Source: Plasmodium malariae (lineage: Eukaryota; Apicomplexa; Aconoidasida; Haemosporida; Plasmodiidae). Taken from it: 64,000 bases of DNA. The position numbers were made by a program, and so were the translations under genes. The stretch lies in assembly GCF_900090045.1 (NCBI RefSeq), contig NC_041780.1, positions 514,501 through 578,500 on the forward strand, given 5' to 3'. Below the pieces are notes generated by a model. It was not told the DNA's origin. It was given only the letters and a program-made list of their open reading frames with translations, and searched no databases. This document shows, piece by piece, positions 1 through 9,762 of the stretch. Numbering within the stretch: the first letter of the stretch is position 1; every line of letters starts with the position of its first letter.

Positions 1-53
1 GGAGAAATGTAAAATTTTTTTTTTTTTTTAAAAATAATGAAAATACATTTTTT

Positions 54-2066
54 TTGGTGAACTCTGTCGGAAATGGAAAGAAAAAAGAAAACAAAATAGC
101 AAACATGTCGAAAATGTCGAAAACGTCGAAAACGTCGAAAACGTCGAAAACGTCGAAACTATTAAAAATGAAAGACAAATTTTTTTTTTTCAAGTTATAT
201 GCTAAGATGCCCGTCATAACAGTAAATAGAAAACTTTATCCGAAGGAGTACAGTACAGATTATGAGGAGGTGCTAAGGAAGTTTAATGTTACATATATAA
301 ATTATAAAACAAGACTGAGAAGTAAGAAAGAAATTGATATAAAAAGAATTGATGATTTGTATGGTAAGATATATGATAGGGATGTTCTGAAAAAGCAATT
401 TTATTTTTTTTTATATCATGATGATATTAATACCTGTTTTCGGGTATTAAATGAAAACAGAAATGTGCTCACAAGAGAGGAATCATTTAAAATGTTGAAC
501 TCCTTACCCTATATTTTTGTTAATGATTTAAAATATGTATATCCAACAGAAGAAAATGTGGATGAAATTTTAAGTAAATTAATAAAGACGTACATATTTC
601 AATATGCAAATGATAAGAATATAGACTATTTAAATTTTAAGTATAAATATAACGAGCTGGATGAGTACTGTCAGCAGCTGGAGCACGAGTCATTGAATGG
701 GACCCAGTGTAATGAGAATGGTAGGAAAAATGTGGATGAAAAGAGGGGGGAAAAAAAGGATGACAACTATTCTCAAAAAAGTGAAGCCAATCAGAATGAA
801 AATACTCTAAACACGTCAACAACATCGGAAAATTTAGCTACAGCTGACTTACCAATAACGAATACATATATGAAAGTAGAACAAAAGGATGAGGAACTGT
901 CCAAATGCGCAGAGGGAAATATTTACGATGACTGGAAAGAAACAGATTATGAAAAAAGATATAAACATATGTATTATGATTACAAGATTATTGAATCAAC
1001 AAAAAAATATAAAGAGTTAATGGAAAAATTTAAAAAATATCCAGCAAACATCAAATTAGAAAAAGTACAGTTGTTATATACAAAAATTTTAAGCATGAAG
1101 GGAAATAAAATATATGAAGGATTTAGAAAACATGAAAGCGTAAAAAAAAATAAAGAAAGAAAAATTTATCGTAACGCCCAACTGACAGTGGATCCATATA
1201 AACTCACTCCATATATGTATGAACCTATTAAATATGATAAAAAGAAAAAAGAAGAAATAAATAAGCTATTTGAAAAATATGTAGAAGAAAAGGATTTAAT
1301 AAAAGCTGCTTTTATTTTAAGAAAATATACAAATCTTATAGACACAAAAGAATTAAAGAGTCGACAAACTATCAAGAAATTTTTAAGATTACATGAGTAT
1401 ATATATAAATGTAATAAATATAATGAAAAGGAACTAGCGCATCTAAGAATGATCTACTACTCTAGTGTACAGAAACATAGAGTCATGAGAAAAATATGTG
1501 AAGTGGGCATGAGGGAGCAAGGTGAAAATGTAACTCATAAAGAAGTTTATGAAAAAGAATTAAATCGCTATCTTGAAGAAAGAGAAAAATTACGTGATGA
1601 AAGAATGAAAAAGAAAAATATTGACATGGATGCGATTAGGGATTTTAGCTCAGCCTATTCTATGGAATGGCTCCCAGTTATATACAAAGATATGTTTGAA
1701 CAAATTGAAAAAGAAAAAAATATGAAAAGTACAGAAAAAGAAAAAAGTAATATTAGTAGGAAAAAAGAAATTATTAAAAAATTATTTCCCTCTGGAACAG
1801 AAGAAAAAGGTGCTAATCAGGTGGGGGATTCCACGCTAAATGCAGATACTCGTATAAACAAGAAACAGGACTTGTTTGATATCAAGGACGAGTTAAAATT
1901 TAGCAGAAACCTATTGAATTATAAGAAAAAGACCAAGGGGAAAAGCAGGCGAAAGAAGGGCAAATCGGGAAAGGGTGAAGTCAAAGGGGTTAGCAAGGGG
2001 GGAAGTGAGGTTGGCAAAGAAGATAATGCCAAAAGCGGTAGCGAGGGTGGTGGTGAAACTGCATGA
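54..2066 (+). CDS. Conserved Lys-rich protein of unknown function, 5' end unresolved
   Basis: I do not recognise a family. The frame is open from base 3 of the window to the TGA at 2064-2066. Position 54 is a TTG, not an ATG; the first in-frame ATG is at 105, and an upstream exon outside the window is possible, so treat the 5' end as partial. From the ATG at 105 the protein is about 653 residues. It opens with a Met-Ser-Lys/Thr-Ser-Lys run encoded by about six copies of a 9-bp unit, then a phenylalanine run. The body is charged and probably helical, with a hydrophilic Asn/Glu-rich insert in the middle and a Lys/Gly/Ser-rich tail. No transmembrane segment or catalytic motif is visible. A nucleolar or mitoribosomal role would fit the basic composition, but this is a guess. 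Confidence 0.8.
   Translation: MVNSVGNGKKKENKIANMSKMSKTSKTSKTSKTSKLLKMKDKFFFFKLYAKMPVITVNRKLYPKEYSTDYEEVLRKFNVTYINYKTRLRSKKEIDIKRIDDLYGKIYDRDVLKKQFYFFLYHDDINTCFRVLNENRNVLTREESFKMLNSLPYIFVNDLKYVYPTEENVDEILSKLIKTYIFQYANDKNIDYLNFKYKYNELDEYCQQLEHESLNGTQCNENGRKNVDEKRGEKKDDNYSQKSEANQNENTLNTSTTSENLATADLPITNTYMKVEQKDEELSKCAEGNIYDDWKETDYEKRYKHMYYDYKIIESTKKYKELMEKFKKYPANIKLEKVQLLYTKILSMKGNKIYEGFRKHESVKKNKERKIYRNAQLTVDPYKLTPYMYEPIKYDKKKKEEINKLFEKYVEEKDLIKAAFILRKYTNLIDTKELKSRQTIKKFLRLHEYIYKCNKYNEKELAHLRMIYYSSVQKHRVMRKICEVGMREQGENVTHKEVYEKELNRYLEEREKLRDERMKKKNIDMDAIRDFSSAYSMEWLPVIYKDMFEQIEKEKNMKSTEKEKSNISRKKEIIKKLFPSGTEEKGANQVGDSTLNADTRINKKQDLFDIKDELKFSRNLLNYKKKTKGKSRRKKGKSGKGEVKGVSKGGSEVGKEDNAKSGSEGGGETA
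105..161 (+). repeat. 9-bp coding repeat
   Basis: About six copies of a 9-bp unit (acgtcgaaa and variants) encode the Thr-Ser-Lys run at the start of the first gene. The unit length is a multiple of three, so copy number can change without breaking the frame. Confidence 0.8.
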
Positions 2067-2400
2067 GTATGTTTGGATCTATGTTTCTCTTTTTCGGTAT
2101 ATACGTTTCTGTGTTGGATGAAATAACTCATACATAAGAAAAACATTCTTTCTATGTTTTGATGTTGGTTTTTCGGCAGCTACCTTTTACTACTTATTTA
2201 TGCCTTTTTTGTAGAGTTTATATGAAGGTATAAAGGGGAAAAAGCCAGCAATTATTTATGTACGGTGACGCGATACTTCTTCGATTTAACACATTTGGTC
2301 TATTATACCCTCTCGTACGTCCCCTTAACTGGGTGAGGTACTGTCTTTTTTATATTTTTATCAACTTTCAGTTTTTTACCTTACCATATTTAATTATTTT

Positions 2401-2782
2401 GTTATTTTGTTATTCTGCTATTTTGTTATTCTGCTATTTTGTTATTCTGCTATTTTGTTATTCTGCTATTTTGGTATTCTGCTATTTTGTTATTCTGCTA
2501 TTTTGTTATTCTGCTATTTTGGTATTCTGCTATTTTGGTATTCTGCTATTTTGGTATTCTGCTATTTTGGTATTCTGCTATTTTGGTATTCTGCTATTTT
2601 GGTATTCTGCTATTTTGGTATTCTGCTATTTTGGTATTCTGCTATTTTGGTATTGTGCTATTTTGGTATTCTGCTATATTGGTATTGTGCTATTTTGGTA
2701 TTCTGCTATATTGGTATTGTGCTATTTTGGTATTCTGCTATATTGGTATTGTGCTATTTTGGTATTCTGCTATTTTGTTGCT
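2401..2782 (+). repeat. 16-bp minisatellite, no stop in any plus frame
   Basis: About 24 copies of a 16-bp unit (tattttggtattctgc with T/G variants) lie head to tail. Because 16 is not a multiple of three, each frame cycles through the same 16-residue hydrophobic peptide, and the three overlapping plus-strand ORFs here are by-products of the repeat. The only real ATG-initiated frame starts at 2258 in unique sequence and runs through the array to 2893. I favour non-coding DNA. Confidence 0.85.
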
Positions 2783-3013
2783 TTATTATTTCATTATTTT
2801 ATTATTTTATTATTCATTTTATTTTTATTTTTATTTTTTTTTTTTTGTGCTACACGGTTAATAAGCGGTTGGATAGGACACTTCCCTGCATGAAAATGCT
2901 GTTACATTTCGTTATCTTGCTTCATTTTATTTATTTTTTTTTTTTTTTTTGTAATTTTTTCCCCCTTATGGGCGCATCCCATTAGGAAAACACCCGTATA
3001 AATTGCTACTCAT

Positions 3014-3082
3014 TTAACCGCTTAACCGCATAACCGCATAACCGCATAACCGCATAACCGCATAACCGCATAACCGCTTAAC
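3014..3082 (+). repeat. 8-bp tandem array (ataaccgc)
   Basis: About eight copies of an 8-bp unit, ataaccgc, with cttaaccg variants at both ends. It is intergenic, lies near the 3' end of the transporter gene and is unusually rich in CCGC for this DNA. It resembles a telomere-like satellite only loosely; no function is evident. Confidence 0.85.
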
Positions 3083-3421
3083 GTGCCAACTTTTTTTATT
3101 TTTTGAAATGTTAGATATTTTCAACTTTTCCAATTAAATAAAATGCACTTTTGCGAATAAGAGTCTTAACAAAAAGATGTTCAATGAATAGCTAAAGCGA
3201 ATTAGACTAGTAATTCAATTAAAAAGAAAAAAAGGAAAAAAATAAGAAAAATGATAAACAAAATGAAAAGAATGAAAAAAAAATATGAACAAAACCGCAG
3301 GGGTGGAACGATGATTAAAACACAAAACAGCAACAAAGGCTACACAAGTGGAAATAATTTCTATACAAATATAAATACATATAAATATAAATATATATAA
3401 ACATGCTTTTTTGCGCGCCGG

Positions 3422-5287
3422 TTAGTACATCTCTTTAAAATAAAAGTACAAGGAAAAAGAAACAAACACTAACGAAATTAAATAATTGAACGTGAATTCA
3501 AAATCTTTAAAATATATGGATGACATATAAATATTAAATAACAAACTAACAGGGGTAACAAAAAACCTTGTAACGCTGCCTACATGTTTAATAAAAATAG
3601 ATGTCATAATTCCACCGAAACTGTTTAAGAAAATAAACGAAAAAACATATACAAACTCTTTGAATGAATTAAAATACTGAGCAAAATAGTTTCTTATATT
3701 ACTTAACAAAAAGTAATCATCCCAATTACAGCAACTATAGCAATTATCGCTATCATGGAAATCATCGCAATGCCTATTTTTTAAACTCCTATGCAACGTG
3801 ATCATGTCATAATTATTATTACGTGTATAATTTTTATTCAGGAATTTATTAAAAATAGATGACATGTTCATATTATTCATACATACGCTGAGTATGATGC
3901 TGAAGAAAGCTAAACAAATATTTTGGAACCAAAAAGAATACCTATAATTAACATACAGGAATTCTAAAAATACACTTGAAAATCCGCTCGTAAATGTTGC
4001 TAAGAATGTAGTTAACACTCCAATTAGTATATTATTATGTCCATGCTTTTCTTCGTTCTTGATGTTGTTACTGGGGGGATCGTACATCTCCTCTCTATTT
4101 ATAGGCTTAGCGATACCATCACAAGTGTTAGAAGCGTTAGACGCGTAAGAAGTAATATAAGCATTAGTAGACCCAATACTAACTACACTGTTAGGAGTCC
4201 CTCTACGGACACTATCACTATTATTGGCACCGCTAGCGCTAATTCTAATAATAAACGCATCGGAGCTGTCTGAGATACAACCATTTGATAATTCCATTTC
4301 ACAGTTATTCCTTGCGTGGTCAGGAAAAATATAACTCCCGTATTTTTTGTTAAGCTTTTGTTGAAACAAAAGTTTCATTTTCATTTCATACAAAAAAAGG
4401 GGGTATCCCATTTTATGACTGCTACTACTGCTGCTAATATTTCCACCAGTACCAATACTGCATAAGGATTTACCTTGATGGAAGTAAAATAATATATCTT
4501 TTTTGTTCCAAATGTAATTTGTGAATAAACATTGGTCATGTGGAATGTCATTTGACCAATTTATTTTATCATTTTTATGTGAAGTATGATTGTTATAATC
4601 CATGTTGTAATCCTTCAGACATATCAAGGATAAAAATAAAAAAGTTATGGAAACAACTTGAGTGCTTTTTATTTTCTTATTTAAAATTAAAAAAGTAAAA
4701 AGAACTACTATTAAAATTCTAAATTGATACAACAACTGAAATAGGGGAGTAGGAATATTATACATAGCTACATAAAACAACATATTCTGAAGATAATATA
4801 AAATACTAGGTACTACCAAAGAAATTACATAAAACCTTCTTGTACTAAATATATCACTTACATTTTCCCTTATTAATTTTAAATTGAACTTATTTTCATG
4901 TATATAAAAAATGAGAGATGTAAAGAATTTTACTATTTCTGTTAGGAAAATGATGTTTTCATCTCTTATATTGTAATTAATTTTTTTAATTTTTTTAATT
5001 CTTATCATTGAGTAAATGAGAAGAGAATGCACTGTTACCACAACAAACAGAATTACTTTTAGGAAAAGGCCTTCGCAGTGGTACGTACCACAGTCGCTAC
5101 TACGTAGAGGACTCTTACATTTGCTACTGCGTTGATTACTCCCAGCTGCGCTATCACGTTGACTAATTCCAACTATGCTATTACATTGATTACTCTCTAC
5201 CCCTCCATCATGTTCGTAGTTTTTATCTACCTTATCATTACTTAATTTACTCCTATTCCTTGTAATAGGTGCATATGATTCTTCCAT
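3422..5287 (-). CDS. Nucleotide-sugar transporter (UDP-GlcNAc/UDP-galactose transporter family)
   Basis: A 621-residue multi-pass membrane protein of the SLC35A / nucleotide-sugar transporter family, which exchanges cytosolic UDP-sugars for UMP across ER/Golgi membranes and so feeds glycan and GPI synthesis. The signature region is residues 158-204, with VPSILYYLQNMLFYVAM followed by LYQFRILIVVLFTFLILNKK; this matches the family's hallmark helix pair. The C-terminal half has the paired helices around GVLTTFLATFTSGFSSVFLE and FLNSFGGIMTSIFIKHVG. Between the halves is a hydrophilic Asn/Ser-rich insert (about 230-410), and there is a 70-residue polar N-terminal tail, so it is nearly twice the usual length of about 330 residues. 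The ATG at 5287 is the first of the frame. The exact sugar (UDP-GlcNAc is my best guess) cannot be read from sequence alone. Confidence 0.85.
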   Translation of the reverse strand: MEESYAPITRNRSKLSNDKVDKNYEHDGGVESNQCNSIVGISQRDSAAGSNQRSSKCKSPLRSSDCGTYHCEGLFLKVILFVVVTVHSLLIYSMIRIKKIKKINYNIRDENIIFLTEIVKFFTSLIFYIHENKFNLKLIRENVSDIFSTRRFYVISLVVPSILYYLQNMLFYVAMYNIPTPLFQLLYQFRILIVVLFTFLILNKKIKSTQVVSITFLFLSLICLKDYNMDYNNHTSHKNDKINWSNDIPHDQCLFTNYIWNKKDILFYFHQGKSLCSIGTGGNISSSSSSHKMGYPLFLYEMKMKLLFQQKLNKKYGSYIFPDHARNNCEMELSNGCISDSSDAFIIRISASGANNSDSVRRGTPNSVVSIGSTNAYITSYASNASNTCDGIAKPINREEMYDPPSNNIKNEEKHGHNNILIGVLTTFLATFTSGFSSVFLEFLYVNYRYSFWFQNICLAFFSIILSVCMNNMNMSSIFNKFLNKNYTRNNNYDMITLHRSLKNRHCDDFHDSDNCYSCCNWDDYFLLSNIRNYFAQYFNSFKEFVYVFSFIFLNSFGGIMTSIFIKHVGSVTRFFVTPVSLLFNIYMSSIYFKDFEFTFNYLISLVFVSFSLYFYFKEMY

Positions 5288-5397
5288 TTCTATGCATTCC
5301 TAATACCCAAGGTAATATTTCCACAGTGGTGCAGTATTGACTATTTTTTTTCCAGCTTTACTAAATTTTTTTTCTCGACATCAATTTTTGTACTTTT

Positions 5398-5517
5398 TTA
5401 TTTCCAATATACGCAAGGAGCCTCTTCTTCTAAAGGTTCATTTTTCTTTTTAATAAATTCAAAAACGATAAAAAAAAAAAAAAAAAAAAGTTTTCTTACC
5501 ATAGTTTTAACCTTCAT
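5398..5517 (-). CDS. Possible 39-residue membrane microprotein or upstream ORF
   Basis: An ATG-started frame of 40 codons lies 110 nt upstream of the transporter start on the same strand. It stays open through a long poly-T tract, giving Met-Lys-Val-Lys-Thr-Met..., a Phe-rich hydrophobic stretch, then a charged tail (KKKNEPLEEEAPCVYWK) and a TAA. The polar tail has ordinary coding composition. It could be a small single-span membrane protein, an upstream ORF in the transporter 5' leader, or chance. A GTAAGA after the second Met could also be a splice donor, but I see no matching acceptor. Confidence 0.3.
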   Translation of the reverse strand: MKVKTMVRKLFFFFFFIVFEFIKKKNEPLEEEAPCVYWK

Positions 5518-6565
5518 GTAACATCATTCTGTCTAGCTTTTTTTAAATTGTGCATTTCTACAGCTGTCTTTGCGCATGAATGAGCTATAACGAAAAAAGA
5601 GAAAGAATGGACAAAAAAATCAAAGTCAAAATGTTTGCACACTTTAATTTTCGAGTTTTACGAAGTGCAAACAATAAAATGTTCAAATATTTTCCATTTC
5701 AAGTTTAAAATCGAATTCGTGAGAAGCGTTTTATTGAAAACGAAAATGTTAAATGATTAAATACACACAGAAGCACGTTTTACATTATATAAACAAACAA
5801 ACAAAAATGATTAAAAAAAAAATATATATATATATATATAAAGTATGATTACATTTAGTAGTTTACTCCAGTTGTATTATTTATATTTGCAAAGTGCAAA
5901 AAATTACAAAAATACACACGAAGTACAGATTATTTTTAAATACAAATATGGTAATAAACCTTTTCATAATACATTTAAAAAGTTAAAAATACGCAGCTAA
6001 GGGTGCTTCAAAAGTATAGGCGCTTCCTTTTTATTTTATATTTAATTTTCTATGTATGCTCTGCTTTTCATTTTCACAGCATATTTGTACTCTAGGAAGA
6101 ATTATACGTATAAATATGGAACATAAAAAAAAAAATAAAAAAATGAAATACAATAAAATATACAGTAAACTAAACAATGCAGTAAACTAAACAATGCAGT
6201 AAACTAAACAATGCAGTAAACTAAACAATGCAGTAAACTAAACAATACAGTAAACTAAATTAAACAATACACTTAAAACAAAATAACGTTTTGCGAATTT
6301 ATTATTTCTTTCCTTTTTTTTTTTTTTATATATGCATTTTTCAAAAGTTCCTTCCTATACTTTATTTCCGTTATTTTTTTTCCCCTTTCTTTTTAAACCG
6401 TTAGCATAAAAATTGCATATTAAAAAAAAAAAAAAAAATATGAACAGGTAATAAAAATAAAAAAGTTCCCCAATAGTAAAAATAAAAGAAAATAATATAA
6501 AATTGTGAATTGAAAAAATATTTAATTACTAACGTATGCAGTTAGAGCATAAGGGACAAAACCCT
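5518..6565. other. AT-rich intergenic stretch
   Basis: Mostly A/T-rich spacer with short (TA)n and poly-A runs and the 17-bp array at 6163-6262. A minus-strand open segment at about 6046-6115 has mixed composition but no start and no clear splice sites. I see no convincing gene here. Confidence 0.6.
6163..6262 (+). repeat. 17-bp tandem array
   Basis: About six copies of cagtaaactaaacaatg, with the last copies diverged. The unit is not a multiple of three and carries stops, so it is non-coding spacer DNA. Confidence 0.85.
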
Positions 6566-6775
6566 TCAAGGGGAAAAATGTTTTTCATTTAATGCATTCG
6601 TCTTACTGCATATATATATATATACGTACATATATACATACGTAATGTTCAATTGCTGATCGCATTTTTCTTGTTCGAGGTACTTCCAATTTTTACGACC
6701 CTCATGGGAAGTACACTTAAATGGCAAGTTGGTAAAACAAAATTTACATAAAAACAGGCTAAAAAAAGAGTATAA

Positions 6776-6810
<35 letters not shown>

Positions 6811-6860
6811 TGACACCTCCATGATCTTCACTGCTGTTGAAAGAAAGAGGCGCCATCATG
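6566..6860 (-). CDS. Candidate small Cys-rich protein (spliced, about 61-73 residues)
   Basis: Exon 1 is 6832-6860 (ATG ATG, ends in phase 2 before GTGAAG). A 73-bp T-rich intron ends in tttttttAG, and exon 2 starts at 6758 in the matching phase. The frame reads LCKFCFTNLPFKCTSHEGRK, then a charged helix rich in Lys, Glu and Gln with another Cys. A GTATGT...GCAG segment at 6606-6641 is 36 nt and also in frame, so the frame reaches the TGA at 6566-6568 whether it is spliced out (61 residues) or retained (73 residues). The Cys-x2-Cys and Cys-x2-His spacing suggests a small zinc-binding or CHCH-like protein; I cannot name it. Other frames are also open in exon 2, so this remains a candidate. Confidence 0.4.
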
Positions 6861-6883
6861 AATAAACAAAAAAAGATCGTTAA

Positions 6884-6891
<8 letters not shown>

Positions 6892-6941
<50 letters not shown>
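6892..6941 (+). repeat. (TA)n microsatellite
   Basis: About 25 uninterrupted TA dinucleotides between the Cys-rich candidate and the ARP4-like gene. This is common in Plasmodium spacer DNA. Confidence 0.9.
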
Positions 6942-6945
<4 letters not shown>

Positions 6946-7148
6946 CCTTTCGTGCCTGTAAGCAGGAATGGCGGGGTTAAATTGATTTAAGAAAACATTC
7001 GTATATACACAAAATTATTACGTGAATTGGTCCCTACACACATGTGTGGAGAACACATATCTAGGAGTAAAGTATTATATCATTAAAGCGATCTAGCACT
7101 ATAGCTTTATATAGTTCTAGCATTAAATCCTGCTGTCATTGTAGCATT

Positions 7149-8951
7149 CTAGCACTTCCGATTGACGATGTCAAAACCAAATTCCTCATACTCTTTTCGG
7201 GTAACGAAAAAAGAACTAAAATTTTTAAAGGACGACAAAATACTGCCGCCTTTCCAGGAAGAATATTGTTTATCATATTTTCCATGATTTAACACTTGAA
7301 AATTTTGAAAATTACAGCTACTCATACAATCTAATTGTTTGAATTCTTTAATAAATCTTTGGTTGAAATGATCAAAAAGCGTAGAGGAACCAGTTAAAAT
7401 AACATTGCTTAGTAATTCATCTTTATTTTTAATCGACTTGACATTTTTCAGCATATTAAATAAAGTTGTTGGAAGTCCCTGGAATGTATTATCTGTCTTT
7501 TTATCGTCCTTTACAAACACGTTATTTAAGTGATCAACTAATTTTGTGTCATTTAGTAAAGATGGGGTAAAAAATATTTCACATGCAATATTTTTAAATT
7601 TTGAAATATTTATGTTTTGTCCATCTGGCAAAATAAATACATCCATACTTTCTTTAAGAGTCATATTTTTTGCATCATTAATGTTATTTTCGCTATCTGC
7701 TACTTCACATAAATAACTTTTTAAATCTTTTAAGGGCATATACTTTGCTATGTTATAATAGTCTGCATGTATTTTTTCTTTATTATACCTGAACTGTTCA
7801 TATTTTTTATAATAATGGTTATTTTCAAAATATGGTGTGCAGTATTCTTTATTAAATTTTGCTAATAACTCTTCTAAAAAGAGATCCACTGTAGATCCTC
7901 CTATATTATATATCTTATAATTTTTGTCGTCTATTATTCCTTCATTACATAGAGAAAAATCCGTATAACATGACCCAACATCAACTACTGAGCAGATGTT
8001 TTTATTGTATGAAAGTCCGCTTAATATAGATTTTGAGTTAAAATATAATGCAGGCACCTTATATTTTTCAAATAATAATTGGGTTATTTTTTCTTTAATC
8101 TGCTTATTTCTTTTATTAGGTAAAGAAAATAAATAAGAAAATATTTCCATCTTTTCATTTAATCCACAACCAACATTATTATATTTATTTATCATATTCT
8201 TTATACTATTAGTATCAATTAATTTATTTTCAATTACGTTCATATCAAAATAATCGTTCTCTTCAGCCCATTCTTTCAGAGAGTTTAGTGTGTCTTTTTT
8301 ATCAGCTTCGTTCCTCTGTTTTTCCATGATACAATTTTCTCCTATTTCTGTTACTTCTTTTATTGTGTTTAAAGCATTACATGATTTTGCGTCATCTCGT
8401 TCATATAGTACTTGGCTATTCTCAGTACATGCCGCTTCTTTACCCATTTGTTCATTAAGTTGATCGTTTTCGTTTATACCTACATTGATTTCTCTAGTTA
8501 AACCCCCTTCTGCACTATTATCGACAAATTCGCTTCCTATTATATCACTTTGTTTTTGCAATTTATTTCCTATAAAATCTTTTACTCTTTTTTCTATGAG
8601 CTTATACAGACTTCTATCCCCGTTCACATTCATGAACATAATTCTTTCAAACACATCTTCGTTCATATTAAAATGGCATTTATTGTCAAGATATAAACAC
8701 GGTTTGATTTTCGCATTTTCCAATGCTTCCAAATAAAAAAGGGGGTATATTAAATTGAACTGATAAAATTCTCCTTTTGTACACAAACATTTTTTATAAA
8801 TCTCATTTTTTACTTTTATATCCAAATCTAGTGGAATTCCAACATTCGAGCTAAAGATGTTCGTAGGATTTTCATCCCCAGCATATCCAACTTTCGTGTT
8901 TTCAAATCCTAAATCAACTACTATGCTTAAAATGTCGTTGTATGAATCCAT
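7149..8951 (-). CDS. Actin-related protein, ARP4/BAF53-like
   Basis: A 600-residue actin-fold protein. The N-terminus (SIVVDLGFENTKVGYAGDEN, residues 9-28) is the actin nucleotide-binding phosphate-1 loop in the form typical of ARP4. The second phosphate loop is SVVDVGSCYTDFS near residue 321, the glycine-containing ILTGSSTLF is near 514, and the C-terminus has SSWKGGSIL, then RKEYEEFG and a terminal Arg-Lys-Cys. That ending closely resembles ARP4/BAF53 proteins (GGSILAS..., QEYEE, ERKC). ARP4 is nuclear and belongs to NuA4, SWR1 and INO80-type chromatin complexes. About 170 extra residues sit in an acidic Asn/Glu-rich insert near 130-250. It has no intron. The family assignment is firm; the ARP4 subtype is an inference from the two ends. 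Confidence 0.8.
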   Translation of the reverse strand: MDSYNDILSIVVDLGFENTKVGYAGDENPTNIFSSNVGIPLDLDIKVKNEIYKKCLCTKGEFYQFNLIYPLFYLEALENAKIKPCLYLDNKCHFNMNEDVFERIMFMNVNGDRSLYKLIEKRVKDFIGNKLQKQSDIIGSEFVDNSAEGGLTREINVGINENDQLNEQMGKEAACTENSQVLYERDDAKSCNALNTIKEVTEIGENCIMEKQRNEADKKDTLNSLKEWAEENDYFDMNVIENKLIDTNSIKNMINKYNNVGCGLNEKMEIFSYLFSLPNKRNKQIKEKITQLLFEKYKVPALYFNSKSILSGLSYNKNICSVVDVGSCYTDFSLCNEGIIDDKNYKIYNIGGSTVDLFLEELLAKFNKEYCTPYFENNHYYKKYEQFRYNKEKIHADYYNIAKYMPLKDLKSYLCEVADSENNINDAKNMTLKESMDVFILPDGQNINISKFKNIACEIFFTPSLLNDTKLVDHLNNVFVKDDKKTDNTFQGLPTTLFNMLKNVKSIKNKDELLSNVILTGSSTLFDHFNQRFIKEFKQLDCMSSCNFQNFQVLNHGKYDKQYSSWKGGSILSSFKNFSSFFVTRKEYEEFGFDIVNRKC

Positions 8952-9762
8952 TTATTTAGATGTGCCTGTCTGTAGTCAGTACATATGAGAATATGCTTAC
9001 ATGAGCATGGGCCTAAGTGGGCGTACCTAAGAGTACATATGAATGTTTTTCTGTAATTTCGCGCGTGAATATTCCATATATACTAACGAAGAAAAAGTAA
9101 ATGGGGAAAGCAAAAATTATGTACTCACACCGAAACAAAATTGATGAATAGATAAGTTGTTACAAAAATATTTCATGAAAAAATTATGCACGCCAGAATA
9201 AATAATTGTAAAAAAGGGCAAAAAAAAAAAAAAATCATTTAAATGGCTATAACAAGTATACACACACAATATAAAAAAAAAAATTAAAAAAATTAAAAAT
9301 TAAGATAGCAAAATTAAGATAGAAAAATTAAAAAAGAAAAAATGAAGAATGAAAAATGAAAAATGAAGAATGAAAAATGAAAAATGAAGAATGAAAAATG
9401 CAAAATGAAGAATGAAAAATGAAGAATGAAAAATGAAAAATGAAAAATGAAGAATGAAAAATGAAGAATGAAAAATGAAAAAATTTATTAACAGTTCGTT
9501 GAAAAATAAATATAAAACACACAAAAATATAGTAACAAAAAAAAAGAAAAAAAGTTATGAACAGTTCATAAAAAAGAAAAAAAAAAAAACTTTACTGTTC
9601 AAATTACTGTTGAACCCTTTTTAGTGCCATTTCCTTAAGCAAAAGTAACATATTGGAAAAGATTTTTCTACATTTTTTGTTATAATCATGCATTTACATA
9701 AAAACTACAAGGTCGTTAATTTTAATGCCATTTATGATTTTGCCATAACACGCTGTTTCAAA
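8952..9762. other. Intergenic spacer upstream of the ARP4-like gene
   Basis: Upstream region of the ARP4-like gene, with poly-A runs and an irregular repeat at 9325-9482. A minus-strand open segment ending at about 9690 reads as ordinary protein (QPNHFETACYGKIINGI core) but lacks a start; it overlaps a plus-strand open frame. Confidence 0.5.
9325..9482 (+). repeat. Irregular gaatgaaaaatgaaaaat repeat
   Basis: Alternating gaagaatgaaaa and aatgaaaaatg units, about seven-base multiples, over 150 bp. Minus-strand ORFs rich in Phe/His/Ser through it are artefacts of the repeat. Confidence 0.75.

Larger units (their letters stand above)
2067..3421. other. Intergenic region with two minisatellites
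   Basis: Region between the convergent ends of the first gene (+) and the transporter gene (-). It holds the 16-bp array at 2401-2782, the 8-bp array at 3014-3082 and AT-rich DNA. A GC-elevated island at about 2229-2345 is open on both strands: a plus-strand ATG at 2258 and a minus-strand frame rich in Arg that ends at about 2229. I cannot tell whether either is an exon. The remainder (3085-3421) shows nothing beyond A/T-rich sequence, consistent with 3' untranslated DNA. Confidence 0.6.
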
